Shown piece after piece: positions 35,482-43,645 of a stretch of 64,000 bases of DNA. This DNA comes from Microvenator marinus. Its GTDB lineage: Bacteria > Myxococcota_A > Bradymonadia > Bradymonadales > Bradymonadaceae. The translations under genes were made by a program, and so were the position numbers. The stretch spans positions 3,558,001 to 3,622,000 of the forward strand of contig NZ_CP042467.1 of assembly GCF_007993755.1 (NCBI RefSeq), written 5' to 3'. Each line of letters starts with the position of its first letter. Position 1 is the first letter of the stretch. The notes beneath the pieces were generated by a model. The model saw nothing but the letters and a program-made list of their open reading frames with translations. It searched no databases and was not told the DNA's origin.

Positions 35482-36261
35482 ATGCTATCAGATGAAGCAA
35501 TACTGCAAGAGGCTTTAGATACGATTTTGGTGATGATCAACCCATCATCTGGAATGGGGCATCCCAATGACAAGAAGAAGGTCGTATGGACGTTTAAGAT
35601 TCTGAAGAAGCATAATATCCCCATTGACAGCAACGTGGTTCGCCAAACCATGCTCGCAGCTGGGATGATGGTCGATAAAGCGAATGAAATTAAGGAGGCT
35701 GCTGAGCGCGTCTCAAACGGTGGCCGGTTTCAGGGTATTGGTACAACGTCTCCATTGCGCCACGACATTTTCCAGCGGTGGAAAGACCGGGCCCTTGAAA
35801 GGACTAAATTTGGTGAAGTCGATAGTGAAGAAGCCGCAGCCGAACGCGAATCCAAGGAGTTCTTTTTTACGGCGGAGGGCACCTCATCGAGGTCACTCGC
35901 CGTATCAAAGGCCTTGGAGCTAGCTTCGCAGTACGGCTCCCTGGCGATGATGATACCTACGAAGTCAAACCTTAGTAACTACGGCGACATCTTTGGAGAC
36001 ACCGCGTTGAAGGCCCTAGGGAAGAACGGAAAGGCAAGAGTGATAGTCGATAGCAGGTCCTTCATTGTTCATCTTGTCCCAGCAACTCAATACACTTCCT
36101 TTAATACACCGAGTGACGTGATGCTGATTTTCGACTGTCCGTTCGATGCAGTCGAAAAGGTGCTGTACAACGACATGAGCGTGAAGAGCATCGTCTATGT
36201 GCCCTGGACCGCTGATGAGTTTGCTTCCGCTCAGAAGACACCCAAGAGCAAACAACTCTGA
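35482..36261 (+). CDS. unknown fourth gene of the CBASS operon
   Basis: 259 residues, starting on the base after the E2 stop and with a GGAGG ribosome site, so clearly part of the operon. No family recognised. The N-terminal half is helical (KKVVWTFKILKKHNIPIDSN); the C-terminal half looks alpha/beta, with predicted strands 'KARVIVDSRSFIVHLVPATQ', 'DVMLIFDCPFDAVEKVL' and 'VKSIVYVPWTADEF'. No JAB (HxH...D), E1, peptidase or nuclease motif is seen. It ends 25 bases from the convergent reverse transcriptase gene. Possible roles are a fourth CBASS accessory or an independent hitch-hiker. Confidence 0.72.
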   Translation: MLSDEAILQEALDTILVMINPSSGMGHPNDKKKVVWTFKILKKHNIPIDSNVVRQTMLAAGMMVDKANEIKEAAERVSNGGRFQGIGTTSPLRHDIFQRWKDRALERTKFGEVDSEEAAAERESKEFFFTAEGTSSRSLAVSKALELASQYGSLAMMIPTKSNLSNYGDIFGDTALKALGKNGKARVIVDSRSFIVHLVPATQYTSFNTPSDVMLIFDCPFDAVEKVLYNDMSVKSIVYVPWTADEFASAQKTPKSKQL

Positions 36262-36286
36262 GATGCCCAAACTCTTGATCCACTCG

Positions 36287-39154
36287 CTACTTCGGTATCG
36301 TCCTACGGCACTGCGCCATGTCGTAGCCTTCCGGAAGAGGTTTGTACTGGTCTTTCGGATCCGGCCAACGCTTTATTCTTGACTGGAATGCGCGCATCTC
36401 CTGTACGGGCAGCGTGGCAACGACCACAAAGTCATTCTCGCCGCCTTGGATTCGACAGATATCTCGTTCATGTGGTTTCTTAGCGGGTATGCGGATTCGG
36501 CTGTCCCCGTATTCCCTATTGTTCACCAAAATGATGGCAGAGTGGACATCAAGTGCGGCGGACTCAACCAACGTGTTGAAAGTTCCCACGTCCTTATTCC
36601 AAGATAAGACGAACAACCCGTCAACCTTGCCGCGAAACTTGGCACGATTGTGGATGTCCTGCAGTTCGGAACACACCAGTACGGCAAAACAGAACCCTTC
36701 GTGCCTGATCAGGTTTGGCCGTTCTAGTTCGGTTTTCCAGTTCAATCCGAAAAGCCTGAGTAAGTCGGCCTCTTCTTCCGGCGCCGGCAGCCTTTTGTGT
36801 TGGTAGAATTCCCGACCGAAATCATAGTCCACACAATTCTCTCGGACATAAAGACCAGCACAGCTCACCACGGTCTTTTTGTCACTGTCCACCTCATACT
36901 CAATGCCTGCAATCAAATTGATTCCGCTGTCTTGCAGGCTTTCACCGAAGTGTTGAAAGAGTCGCTTTGATAGCGAAAGTTCAGGCATCACAAGATAGTC
37001 AGGCTTTGGCTTACATGCTCGGGCGAGCTCGACGATCTGGGAGACTTGGTCATAGCGCAGCCCTGATGTCTCTTCGCCACCAGCGTTCTTGAGCCAATAG
37101 TCATAGGGAACAAGGAAGTTTGTTACTGCAATCCGCGGGTTGTCGGAGAGCTTCGCCTCTTTCGACTCATCTCCCTTCAAGTTTGTTTCCAAAAGAAAAG
37201 GCTTTGGCTTTGTCCACGTCCCACGGAAATAGTTAACCAATTCACAAACATGTTTTGGGTCGGCGTTTGCCACCAACAAGAGGTCTCTAGCCTTCAATGG
37301 CCGAGTTGGGAACCAGAAGGGCAGCTTGGAATCGTTGCAAAATTCAACGGGCCAGGTGATATCAGCAATCCCGCAGACGGCGTCTTCTTTGGGCTGTTTC
37401 GGCCGCGGGAGCTCTTGGCGAATCTCAAGGTACGACTTGAAACCGAAGTCGGACAGCAACAACGCCTCCCAGTCTGACTTGGGGTTCGAGGAGGTCACAT
37501 CCACCACCTTTTTGAGGGCACTGAATTGTAGCAATTTCTCAAGTTTGCTTTCATCCGCGACGGCAGAGAGAATTGCAATTCCCATTCTCCGCTCAAAGTG
37601 TTGGATATCAACTTCCGCAACTCCTTTGAATTCTAGCCCGTTTACCACTTTGCGGACACCAATGAGCCCTACTTTGCGAACGTCTTTCGGCCCAAAAAAG
37701 CAGTCGCAAACCTTCTGAACGAGTAACTCCGCCTCTGAGAAATCGCCACAATTGATACTGACTTTCAGCACACGCAAGAACTTGTCGAAAGTCTCTAAGA
37801 TCTTCTTCGGAGTTAAAACAAATTGTTGGGTGAATTCGTAGAACTTTTTACGGTTTTTCTCCCAGTCTTGCGACTGGAGCATGCTGTTTAGCTTTTCCAT
37901 TCGGCCACTCTCAATAGACCAAGCAAACTTTGTGATGGTAAGTTGGTCGGCTTCCCTCAAATGAATGGTGGACCCATTTGGGCCCTGCGCTCTAAGTGCC
38001 TGGCGACTTGCGGTGTCCGACGGGTCACGCGGCGGAAGTTTGTTTCTTTCGCTCGCGATCTCATTGAGTTCGTTGTCCAACCCCTCCAGCACAGCTCTAC
38101 CGGTTGCGCCTTTCAGTTCCATCACGCGCGTCTTGTTTTTAGCGAGGTGAATCGTGGTATCGCCAAGCCATGGGAAATCGGCGCTTGTGACTTCCGAATT
38201 GGTGAGCCATTTTCCCCCAATCTCTTGCCAGAACTTTGGCTCACTGCCATCCACTGGCACTTCCAGACAGTTGAGTACAATGAAGAGATCGTCCACATAC
38301 CGTCCGTAGTGCGCTACACAAGACTCTTCCATGGCCTTGTCAAGTGGGGCGAGTATGATGTTTGACAGAACCCGCGATGGCGTGAAGTTGAGCGGCAGCC
38401 CCAGCGGAAAAATGGAGCCGTTCCTTTTGTTCCAACGATGGACTATCTCCACAATAAGTTTGGTTAGGGCCAACTCTTCGTGGTTGAATGTCACCCCGAA
38501 CTCCGCTTGAAAAGTCGGATCGAGCACAAAGCCCGCATCGATTTTGGGATAAAAACTCTTCATGTCGGAGGTGATCACGTAAGCGGGCTTTTCGGCATCC
38601 AGAAGTCTTTCAATGGCCTTCTTGCCGTCATTTCGCCACCGTTCCCATTGGGTGTGGAACATCTGAAAACTGCCGCCAGTGTGGTGCAAGTGGTAGTTTT
38701 TGTTTTTTAGGCGTCTAAGCCGATTTCCGTAGCAAGACTTCGAAAGCTCCGCATCAAGTTTGTCACCCACGGTGTTGATCCAGTGAGCACCGAGGATATG
38801 GATTTCGACTGAGAACTCACCGAATGTCCGAAATTCTGCGATGGAGTCGGGAGGAGCGTCTTGATTCTCATCAGTCATTAGAATCATCTTCGGCGGTGCC
38901 GAACTCCTGTCGCCCACTGGTCTGTCATCTCTCAAACACTTTGAAATCAGCTCGACGCCACCAACCCCTTTCTTAACGAGTGCACCAGCCCTTTCTCGAT
39001 CCCATGTTCCAGTCAGTTGCCGGAGATTCTTTACGAGCTGGTGCTCATACCTTGCGAAGGCCAATGCGAGTGTTTCGGACTTTGAGTGGAACGCGTCGGA
39101 TTTGGCTTTGCGGTATGCAAAGAAGACATCTTCGGTGGTTAGTTTGAAGCTCAT
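36287..39154 (-). CDS. drt1: defence reverse transcriptase fused to nitrilase (DRT1/UG1-like)
   Basis: 955 residues from the ATG at about 39154, which has a GGAGGA ribosome site; the open frame extends upstream without sense. The reverse transcriptase part (about 130-450) has motif A 'YVITSDMKSFYPKID' (about 192-206), 'LGLPLNFTPSRVLSNIILAP' and the YVDD box in 'HYGRYVDDLFIVL' (about 286-289). The C-terminal ~240 residues are nitrilase-like with a full E-K-C triad: Glu in 'YLVMPELSLS' (about 725), Lys in 'FYQHKRLPAPEE' (about 787) and Cys in 'FAVLVCSEL' (about 828). An RT-nitrilase fusion defines type 1 DRT (unknown-group 1) phage-defence enzymes. Convergent with CBASS, divergent from the ATPase gene. 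Confidence 0.9.
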   Translation of the reverse strand: MSFKLTTEDVFFAYRKAKSDAFHSKSETLALAFARYEHQLVKNLRQLTGTWDRERAGALVKKGVGGVELISKCLRDDRPVGDRSSAPPKMILMTDENQDAPPDSIAEFRTFGEFSVEIHILGAHWINTVGDKLDAELSKSCYGNRLRRLKNKNYHLHHTGGSFQMFHTQWERWRNDGKKAIERLLDAEKPAYVITSDMKSFYPKIDAGFVLDPTFQAEFGVTFNHEELALTKLIVEIVHRWNKRNGSIFPLGLPLNFTPSRVLSNIILAPLDKAMEESCVAHYGRYVDDLFIVLNCLEVPVDGSEPKFWQEIGGKWLTNSEVTSADFPWLGDTTIHLAKNKTRVMELKGATGRAVLEGLDNELNEIASERNKLPPRDPSDTASRQALRAQGPNGSTIHLREADQLTITKFAWSIESGRMEKLNSMLQSQDWEKNRKKFYEFTQQFVLTPKKILETFDKFLRVLKVSINCGDFSEAELLVQKVCDCFFGPKDVRKVGLIGVRKVVNGLEFKGVAEVDIQHFERRMGIAILSAVADESKLEKLLQFSALKKVVDVTSSNPKSDWEALLLSDFGFKSYLEIRQELPRPKQPKEDAVCGIADITWPVEFCNDSKLPFWFPTRPLKARDLLLVANADPKHVCELVNYFRGTWTKPKPFLLETNLKGDESKEAKLSDNPRIAVTNFLVPYDYWLKNAGGEETSGLRYDQVSQIVELARACKPKPDYLVMPELSLSKRLFQHFGESLQDSGINLIAGIEYEVDSDKKTVVSCAGLYVRENCVDYDFGREFYQHKRLPAPEEEADLLRLFGLNWKTELERPNLIRHEGFCFAVLVCSELQDIHNRAKFRGKVDGLFVLSWNKDVGTFNTLVESAALDVHSAIILVNNREYGDSRIRIPAKKPHERDICRIQGGENDFVVVATLPVQEMRAFQSRIKRWPDPKDQYKPLPEGYDMAQCRRTIPK

Positions 39155-39380
39155 GCTTCCTCCTGATTTTCTGTGAGAAGCCGAGGTTAATCCAAAGTTG
39201 GGTTCTTGGAAAAAAAACGACTTTGGAGCTTGGCGACCGGCAGGGTGAAATCTAGAAGTCCTTTCGTGATGGGAGAAGCATCCAGCGAACTGTTGATCTG
39301 CAAATCGAGCTTGCCACGCAATGGAAACGTCGAGAATATGTAGACCCAAAACCAAGCTTCTTCGGACAAGGGTGGAACTC

Positions 39381-41450
39381 ATGAAAATATCAAGTCTTAC
39401 AGTGAAGAACTTCAAGGCCATAGAATATCTTCATCTTGGTGATCTCGGAGATATGGTTGTTATTGCAGGCCCCAACGGGTGCGGAAAGTCGACTGTCTTT
39501 GAGGCAATAAAACTTCTGAAGTCAACCTACGGCCATTACACATCAAACAACGAACTGCAGCAGTTTTTTGGTGAGCATCAGATTCAGTTGAAACGGAACC
39601 CGAGGTTTGAGCTGCTCTTGCGGGATCGAACTCAACCGATGGAATTGGAGTGGGTGCTCGTTCTAAATGACGAAGAGAAGAGTTATCTGAGCGCCAACGC
39701 GAGAGCATGGGTTAAGAGGCTTCTCATAAGGGATGAGGTTAGCGCAGATGGCATTGCTGTATCGCCTCCTCAGATGAGTCTTGCGGAACAAGAAAGGTTA
39801 GAAAGAAAAAACTCCCCCGAAATTGAGAGGCTAACCGAAGAGCTAAAGTCACTCTTGAAGGAGCCGAGTTTGGTGGGAGGAGTTTGGGTCACAAGCGATC
39901 AACAGGTGAAGTTCCTGCCAAACCTGGCGATTCAAATGATTTGCTCCACCTACGACCCTCCTAGCTTGGGCGTGTTCGATTTTCACGGCCCCCAGCGCAC
40001 CTACAGTCGCGAAAATCTGGATAGCCTGCGCCTTAGTTCCGCTAATCATGAGCTGTCCAGCAGTGCGCTATATAACACCTCCGCCAAGTACCAGAATATC
40101 AAGACGCAGCTTGCAAACTCGTATTTGGTGGAGTTGATTGGCGAAAAGGCTGGAAAAGGAGACTCGCTCGGACTCCCAAATCTGACCAAGACGATTCAGT
40201 CCCTGTTTAAGCAGTTTTTCCCCTCAAAAGAGTTTGTGGGAGTTGTCCCTACTCCGGAGGGAAAACTTGAGTTTCCGGTACGTATGAGTGATGGAAGTTG
40301 CCATGATATCAATGAGTTGAGTTCGGGGGAGAAGGAGATAGTGTTCGGATATCTTCGTTTGCGAAATTCTGAGATTCAGAACTCAGTGTTAATGTTCGAC
40401 GAACCTGAACTTCATTTGAATCCGAAGTTGATTGAAGGACTACCCGAGTTTTATTCAGAGAACTTTGGTCGGGCGTTTGGCAATCAGATTTGGATGGTGA
40501 CACACAGTGATGCCCTGATACGTGGATCACTTAGGCAGCCTAGTTTTTCGGTTTTCCACCTCATGGAAGCTAGTGTCGGTGAAGGAATCAACCAAGCACA
40601 CAGGGTGTTGGCTGAGGAGGATTCGGTAGACATCCTCATGATGGAGCTCATTGGGGATGCTGCTGTTTATCGTCCCCGCAACCCAGTGGTACTGATTGAG
40701 GGCAAAGAATCGGGCTCGGACGTGCAGCTAATCGGAGATCTCTTTCCAGAATATCTTGCGAAAGCGAACTTCGTGGCAGCAGGAGACAAGCAGAGCGTAA
40801 GAAGGATTCATCAAGCGCTCTTGAAGGTCGAAGATCTCGTGAGAGTGAAAGTGTTCTCGGTTGTGGACTTGGACACTGAACCGTATGAAGATGACTCGGT
40901 CAGCCAATTGTGTTGGGATGTCTATCATATCGAAAACTACTTGCTGGAGGACGAGATAATCTACGAAGTCCTATGTTCCCTAAACTTCAAACACGAGCTT
41001 TCGCTCGCTGACATGGACTCCTATCTCAAGAATTGCGCTGCCAAGACGCAACACAATTTAGTTCGACATCGAATCTGGAAGCATCTCAATTCCTTTCTCA
41101 AGCCGTTACATGTCGAGAATCCAGATTTGAATGACTGCGATTTTGCCCAAAAAATGCATCAACAATTAACCTCCGACCTGAACGATTTAATGGCAAAATT
41201 GGACGATGATTTGAGTATTGAGTCCATTGCCAATACTCGGTCACGGGTTGAGAGCGAAGTGTTAAAGGAACTGGATAGTGGCAAATGGCGACAATCCTTC
41301 AAGGGCAGAGACATTTTAAAATTGGTCGCAAAGGATATCCAGATACAATATCCGCATTTACGGTCGTTGATTATCAGCAGGATGAGGGAACGAGACTTTA
41401 AGCCGATTGGGATGAAGCGAATCTTGGATGCGTGTTTGGAAATTGATTAG
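39381..41450 (+). CDS. AAA ATPase fused to a DUF4435/TOPRIM-like domain (PARIS/OLD-like)
   Basis: 689 residues from ATG 39381, behind AAGGGTGG. SMC/OLD-type ATPase: 'VKNFKAIEYLHLGDLG', Walker A GPNGCGKST (30-38), signature LSSGEKE (313-319), Walker B SVLMFDEPELHL (335-346), and His375 in MVTHSD. It continues into a TOPRIM-like domain: 'PVVLIEGKESGSD' (Glu440), 'VFSVVDLDTE' (Asp496, Asp498) and 'YHIENYLLED', which is the DUF4435 pattern. In PARIS the ATPase AriA and the DUF4435 nuclease AriB are usually separate genes; here they form one chain. OLD nucleases have a similar layout, so the subfamily is not certain. Cytosolic defence effector by family and context. Confidence 0.8.
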   Translation: MKISSLTVKNFKAIEYLHLGDLGDMVVIAGPNGCGKSTVFEAIKLLKSTYGHYTSNNELQQFFGEHQIQLKRNPRFELLLRDRTQPMELEWVLVLNDEEKSYLSANARAWVKRLLIRDEVSADGIAVSPPQMSLAEQERLERKNSPEIERLTEELKSLLKEPSLVGGVWVTSDQQVKFLPNLAIQMICSTYDPPSLGVFDFHGPQRTYSRENLDSLRLSSANHELSSSALYNTSAKYQNIKTQLANSYLVELIGEKAGKGDSLGLPNLTKTIQSLFKQFFPSKEFVGVVPTPEGKLEFPVRMSDGSCHDINELSSGEKEIVFGYLRLRNSEIQNSVLMFDEPELHLNPKLIEGLPEFYSENFGRAFGNQIWMVTHSDALIRGSLRQPSFSVFHLMEASVGEGINQAHRVLAEEDSVDILMMELIGDAAVYRPRNPVVLIEGKESGSDVQLIGDLFPEYLAKANFVAAGDKQSVRRIHQALLKVEDLVRVKVFSVVDLDTEPYEDDSVSQLCWDVYHIENYLLEDEIIYEVLCSLNFKHELSLADMDSYLKNCAAKTQHNLVRHRIWKHLNSFLKPLHVENPDLNDCDFAQKMHQQLTSDLNDLMAKLDDDLSIESIANTRSRVESEVLKELDSGKWRQSFKGRDILKLVAKDIQIQYPHLRSLIISRMRERDFKPIGMKRILDACLEID

Positions 41451-41503
41451 ATTTGTATCGGGTCCATCCCGTCCGGTAGAGGAACATCGCTGGACTCACA
41501 TCC

Positions 41504-41527
41504 AACATGTGGCACGTGCACCATGTT
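41504..41527. promoter_or_regulatory. imperfect palindrome AACATG-N12-CATGTT
   Basis: The outer arms AACATG and CATGTT are perfect inverted repeats; the centre TGGCACGTGCAC contains CACGTG, itself self-complementary. It lies 54 bases after the ATPase stop and about 290 bases before the small Cys-rich gene. Possible binding site for a dimeric regulator. Confidence 0.35.
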
Positions 41528-41586
41528 AAACATTTGCGTGACCAATCAGCGAAGCCAAGGTGACTTCTGAGCTCTGTGCATGTCAG

Positions 41587-41610
41587 CCTCGGCAGATCAC
41601 CGAGGTTTTA
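41587..41610 (+). terminator. intrinsic terminator-like hairpin
   Basis: CCTCGG-cagatca-CCGAGG followed directly by TTTTA: a 6-bp GC-rich stem, 7-base loop and short T-run, 137 bases after the ATPase stop on the same strand. It plausibly ends transcription of the ATPase gene. Confidence 0.5.
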
Positions 41611-41794
41611 TGCAGAGACGTAAGATTCAGGTCGAGCAGGATGTTAGAGAATGTTTGAAGAAGGTGGAGGATTTGGATTGGCCTCTTCTCATGCGGGGCA
41701 AGTTTGGTTGACTTCTAAGCGATCGAATTGGATGATTGTAAAGAACCATCAAAAAAGCAAAACAGATACACAGGGCATCTAACAAGAGGTACGT

Positions 41795-42139
41795 GTGAAA
41801 GTGCAGGCTTGGAGAAAAATTTTACTTCTGTTGGCTCTCACTTTTTGTTTCGCTGGGGATGCGGGAGCTCAAGATGCGACACAATCCGAAGCAGTCAAAG
41901 AGGAGAAACCCAAGGCCAAGAAGAAACTCACCGATAAGCAAATCGCCAAGATTCTGATCAAGGAATCCATCGACTCCTACTCAGGAAACTGCCCGTGCCC
42001 TTACCACTCGGCACGAAATGGCAGTCGTTGCGGCAAGCGTAGCGCCTACAGCCGACCTGGCGGGGCATCACCACTTTGTTACGCCAGCGATGTGAGCTCT
42101 GAGATGATTCAGGAGTATCGGGACTCACTGACGGAGTAA
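41795..42139 (+). CDS. small secreted Cys-rich protein
   Basis: 114 residues from GTG 41795. A clear signal peptide (KILLLLALTFCFAGDAGAQD, cleavage probably after AGA) is followed by a Lys-rich spacer and a compact Cys motif: 'YSGNCPCPYHSARNGSRCGK' then 'RSAYSRPGGASPLCYASDV', five Cys in total after the signal. I have the impression of a widespread but uncharacterised family with this CPCPY...RCGxRSAYSRPGG core, often near mobile or defence DNA; its function is not known. No transmembrane segment apart from the signal. It is convergent with the second HsdR-N copy, 34 bases away. Confidence 0.75.
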   Translation: MKVQAWRKILLLLALTFCFAGDAGAQDATQSEAVKEEKPKAKKKLTDKQIAKILIKESIDSYSGNCPCPYHSARNGSRCGKRSAYSRPGGASPLCYASDVSSEMIQEYRDSLTE

Positions 42140-42173
42140 CTCTTCTAGTTTGGTGAAGTTTCCGATGAAGCGG

Positions 42174-43247
42174 TTATTCCGCCAGGTAGTTCTGAATGGT
42201 CGTCAATATCGACGCTTGGTGGCGATAGATATCTGTGATCTTTTCGATTGGGATGCGCGTCTCGTTCTTCTCCAAGTCCAACACACCCAGGTAGCGTTGC
42301 GTACGGTTGAAGTGAAGGCGGCAAATGGGCTTGCGGTTGTTGTCGTCTAAGAGGATGCCGCAGTAGCTCTTCGTGTCTCGCATCACCACACGCTCTGGCT
42401 CTACTAGCTGGGAGGCGATTGCCTTGACGATGCGCACGCCCTCGAGCTCCTCTTCCGTGGTGATGATATCACCGTCCATCGAGACCACTCCTTCCGGTAG
42501 TTCCTGCTCTTCAGGCTCATGCGTGGCCTCGCTTTCGTTTTGCAACGCGCTGGTAAGCCGCTGATGAACGCGCTCCTGTATGAGCTGCGCGAATGCGCGT
42601 TTAAGCAGGGGTTGGAACTGTTCCGTGACCTTCTGCGTGAACGAGCCCTTGTATACTTCCTTGCCCACAAGTTTGGTCATTTCTACGCTGGGGTTCGCGA
42701 ATTCTTCGAGCAGGTACTTTTTCATCCCGTTGAGATACTTGAGCTCGCTAGCCGCCGACGTAATGGCTTCGGGATCGAAGTTTTCCTTGGTGTACTTCTG
42801 AAGCTGCGTGATCGTGTCGGGCCTAATGTCAGTGAGGCTGAACTCGAAGTACGGCTTGGGATCCATCTTGTTCTTGTCATCAAGATCGGTGAAGAACCGG
42901 TAGATGATGCCGTTGGTCAGGATTCCGATTCTAGCCGGAGTCACTGAGAAGTAGCGGTAGAGCTGCGAGAAATGCACCTCATCCAGATTGACCTTGCAGT
43001 GTTTGACTTCGAACAACATCACCGGCCCAGGTACGTTCTGAAGTTGTATCGCGTAGTCGACTTTCTCACCTTTCTTTGTGCCCACGTCTGCCGTGAACTC
43101 TGGAATTACCTCCAAAGGATTGAACACATCATATCCGAGGATACGAAGCATCGGCAGGACCAATGCTGTAGATGTAGCGGCTTCCGTTTGAAGACTGTCG
43201 ATGATTTTTGCCGCAGTCTCGGCGAGTTGATAGAGTTCCCTTTCCAC
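42174..43247 (-). CDS. HsdR N-terminal-type nuclease, intact copy
   Basis: 357 residues from GTG 43247, with GGAGAAG just upstream. PF13588-like 'type I restriction enzyme R N-terminal' PD-(D/E)XK fold: 'EKVDYAIQLQ' (Asp64) and 'VMLFEVKHCK' (Glu80, Lys82), preceded by 'LGYDVFNPLEVIPEF'. The acidic linker near 230-245 and the C-terminal 'YCGILLDDNNRKPICRLHFN' segment form a second domain. No HsdM, HsdS or helicase partner lies near, so it is a free-standing nuclease-like protein, not part of a type I R-M system. The copy at 20917-21992 is its frameshifted near-twin. Confidence 0.82.
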   Translation of the reverse strand: MERELYQLAETAAKIIDSLQTEAATSTALVLPMLRILGYDVFNPLEVIPEFTADVGTKKGEKVDYAIQLQNVPGPVMLFEVKHCKVNLDEVHFSQLYRYFSVTPARIGILTNGIIYRFFTDLDDKNKMDPKPYFEFSLTDIRPDTITQLQKYTKENFDPEAITSAASELKYLNGMKKYLLEEFANPSVEMTKLVGKEVYKGSFTQKVTEQFQPLLKRAFAQLIQERVHQRLTSALQNESEATHEPEEQELPEGVVSMDGDIITTEEELEGVRIVKAIASQLVEPERVVMRDTKSYCGILLDDNNRKPICRLHFNRTQRYLGVLDLEKNETRIPIEKITDIYRHQASILTTIQNYLAE

Positions 43248-43396
43248 AAGCTTCTCCTATGTTTTGTGTCCCGAATTTTCGTGTAGTAACGAATGCTTAG
43301 ATTCTGTGGCCGGAATTTTCGCTTGTCAAACTTATTTCCAGAGCACGTTCTTCAAGGATGGATTTTCTTCCACAGCAAGTACCCGACGTTTTCCAC
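43248..43396. repeat. 5' flank shared with the first HsdR-N copy
   Basis: The start of this non-coding stretch is almost the same as 21993-22100 upstream of the first copy (both read ATTTTCGTGTAGTAACGAAT and TTATTTCCAGAGCACGTTCT). The match weakens after about 43350. The duplication therefore includes the upstream DNA, not only the gene. Confidence 0.7.
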
Positions 43397-43519
43397 TCAA
43401 GAACTCCTCACACACACCACCGCAAAGACGTCGCAACCGATGAACACCCTCAGGAGAACTCGTTGAATGCGGTCTGGGTGCGCATTTGCGAGGCGGCGCG
43501 CTAGGAAGCTCTTGTTGCC
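43397..43519 (-). pseudogene. remnant of the 155-aa gene (C-terminal ~40 codons)
   Basis: In the minus frame this reads 'NKSFLARRLANAHPDRIQRV' and 'LLRVFIGCDVFAVV', near-identical to the end of the 155-aa protein at 22122-22589, with the last residues altered. Upstream of about 43520 the similarity ends abruptly in unrelated sequence, so the duplication breakpoint lies there. The rest of 43520-43645 holds nothing recognisable. Confidence 0.7.
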
Positions 43520-43645
43520 GATCTGGGTTTTGTATTCCAATTCCAGGCTAGCAAATTGCCAAGTCGCGTAATTCAGTGCGGTACCGAGTGGTCTCATCCC
43601 GACTCTGAGCGGATGCTCATCGTACTCTGAGAAAGTTGGCGGAAG

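Larger units (their letters stand above)
41451..41794. other. intergenic region with palindrome, hairpin and a 33-codon frame
   Basis: 344 bases. It holds the palindrome at 41504-41527, the hairpin at 41587-41610 and a plus-strand frame from ATG 41610 to TGA 41711 (33 residues, 'VEQDVRECLKKVEDLDWPLL'). The short frame has no clear ribosome site and its ATG lies in the hairpin's T-run, so it is more likely a remnant than a gene. Nothing else recognised. Confidence 0.35.

Noticed and set aside
41610-41711. 33-codon gene after the PARIS/OLD-like gene
   Set aside because: Start codon lies in a terminator T-run, there is no ribosome site and no homologue is recognised; kept only as a possible remnant.
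42174-43247. Type I restriction-modification system
   Set aside because: The proteins have only the HsdR N-terminal nuclease domain; no helicase part, HsdM or HsdS gene is present.
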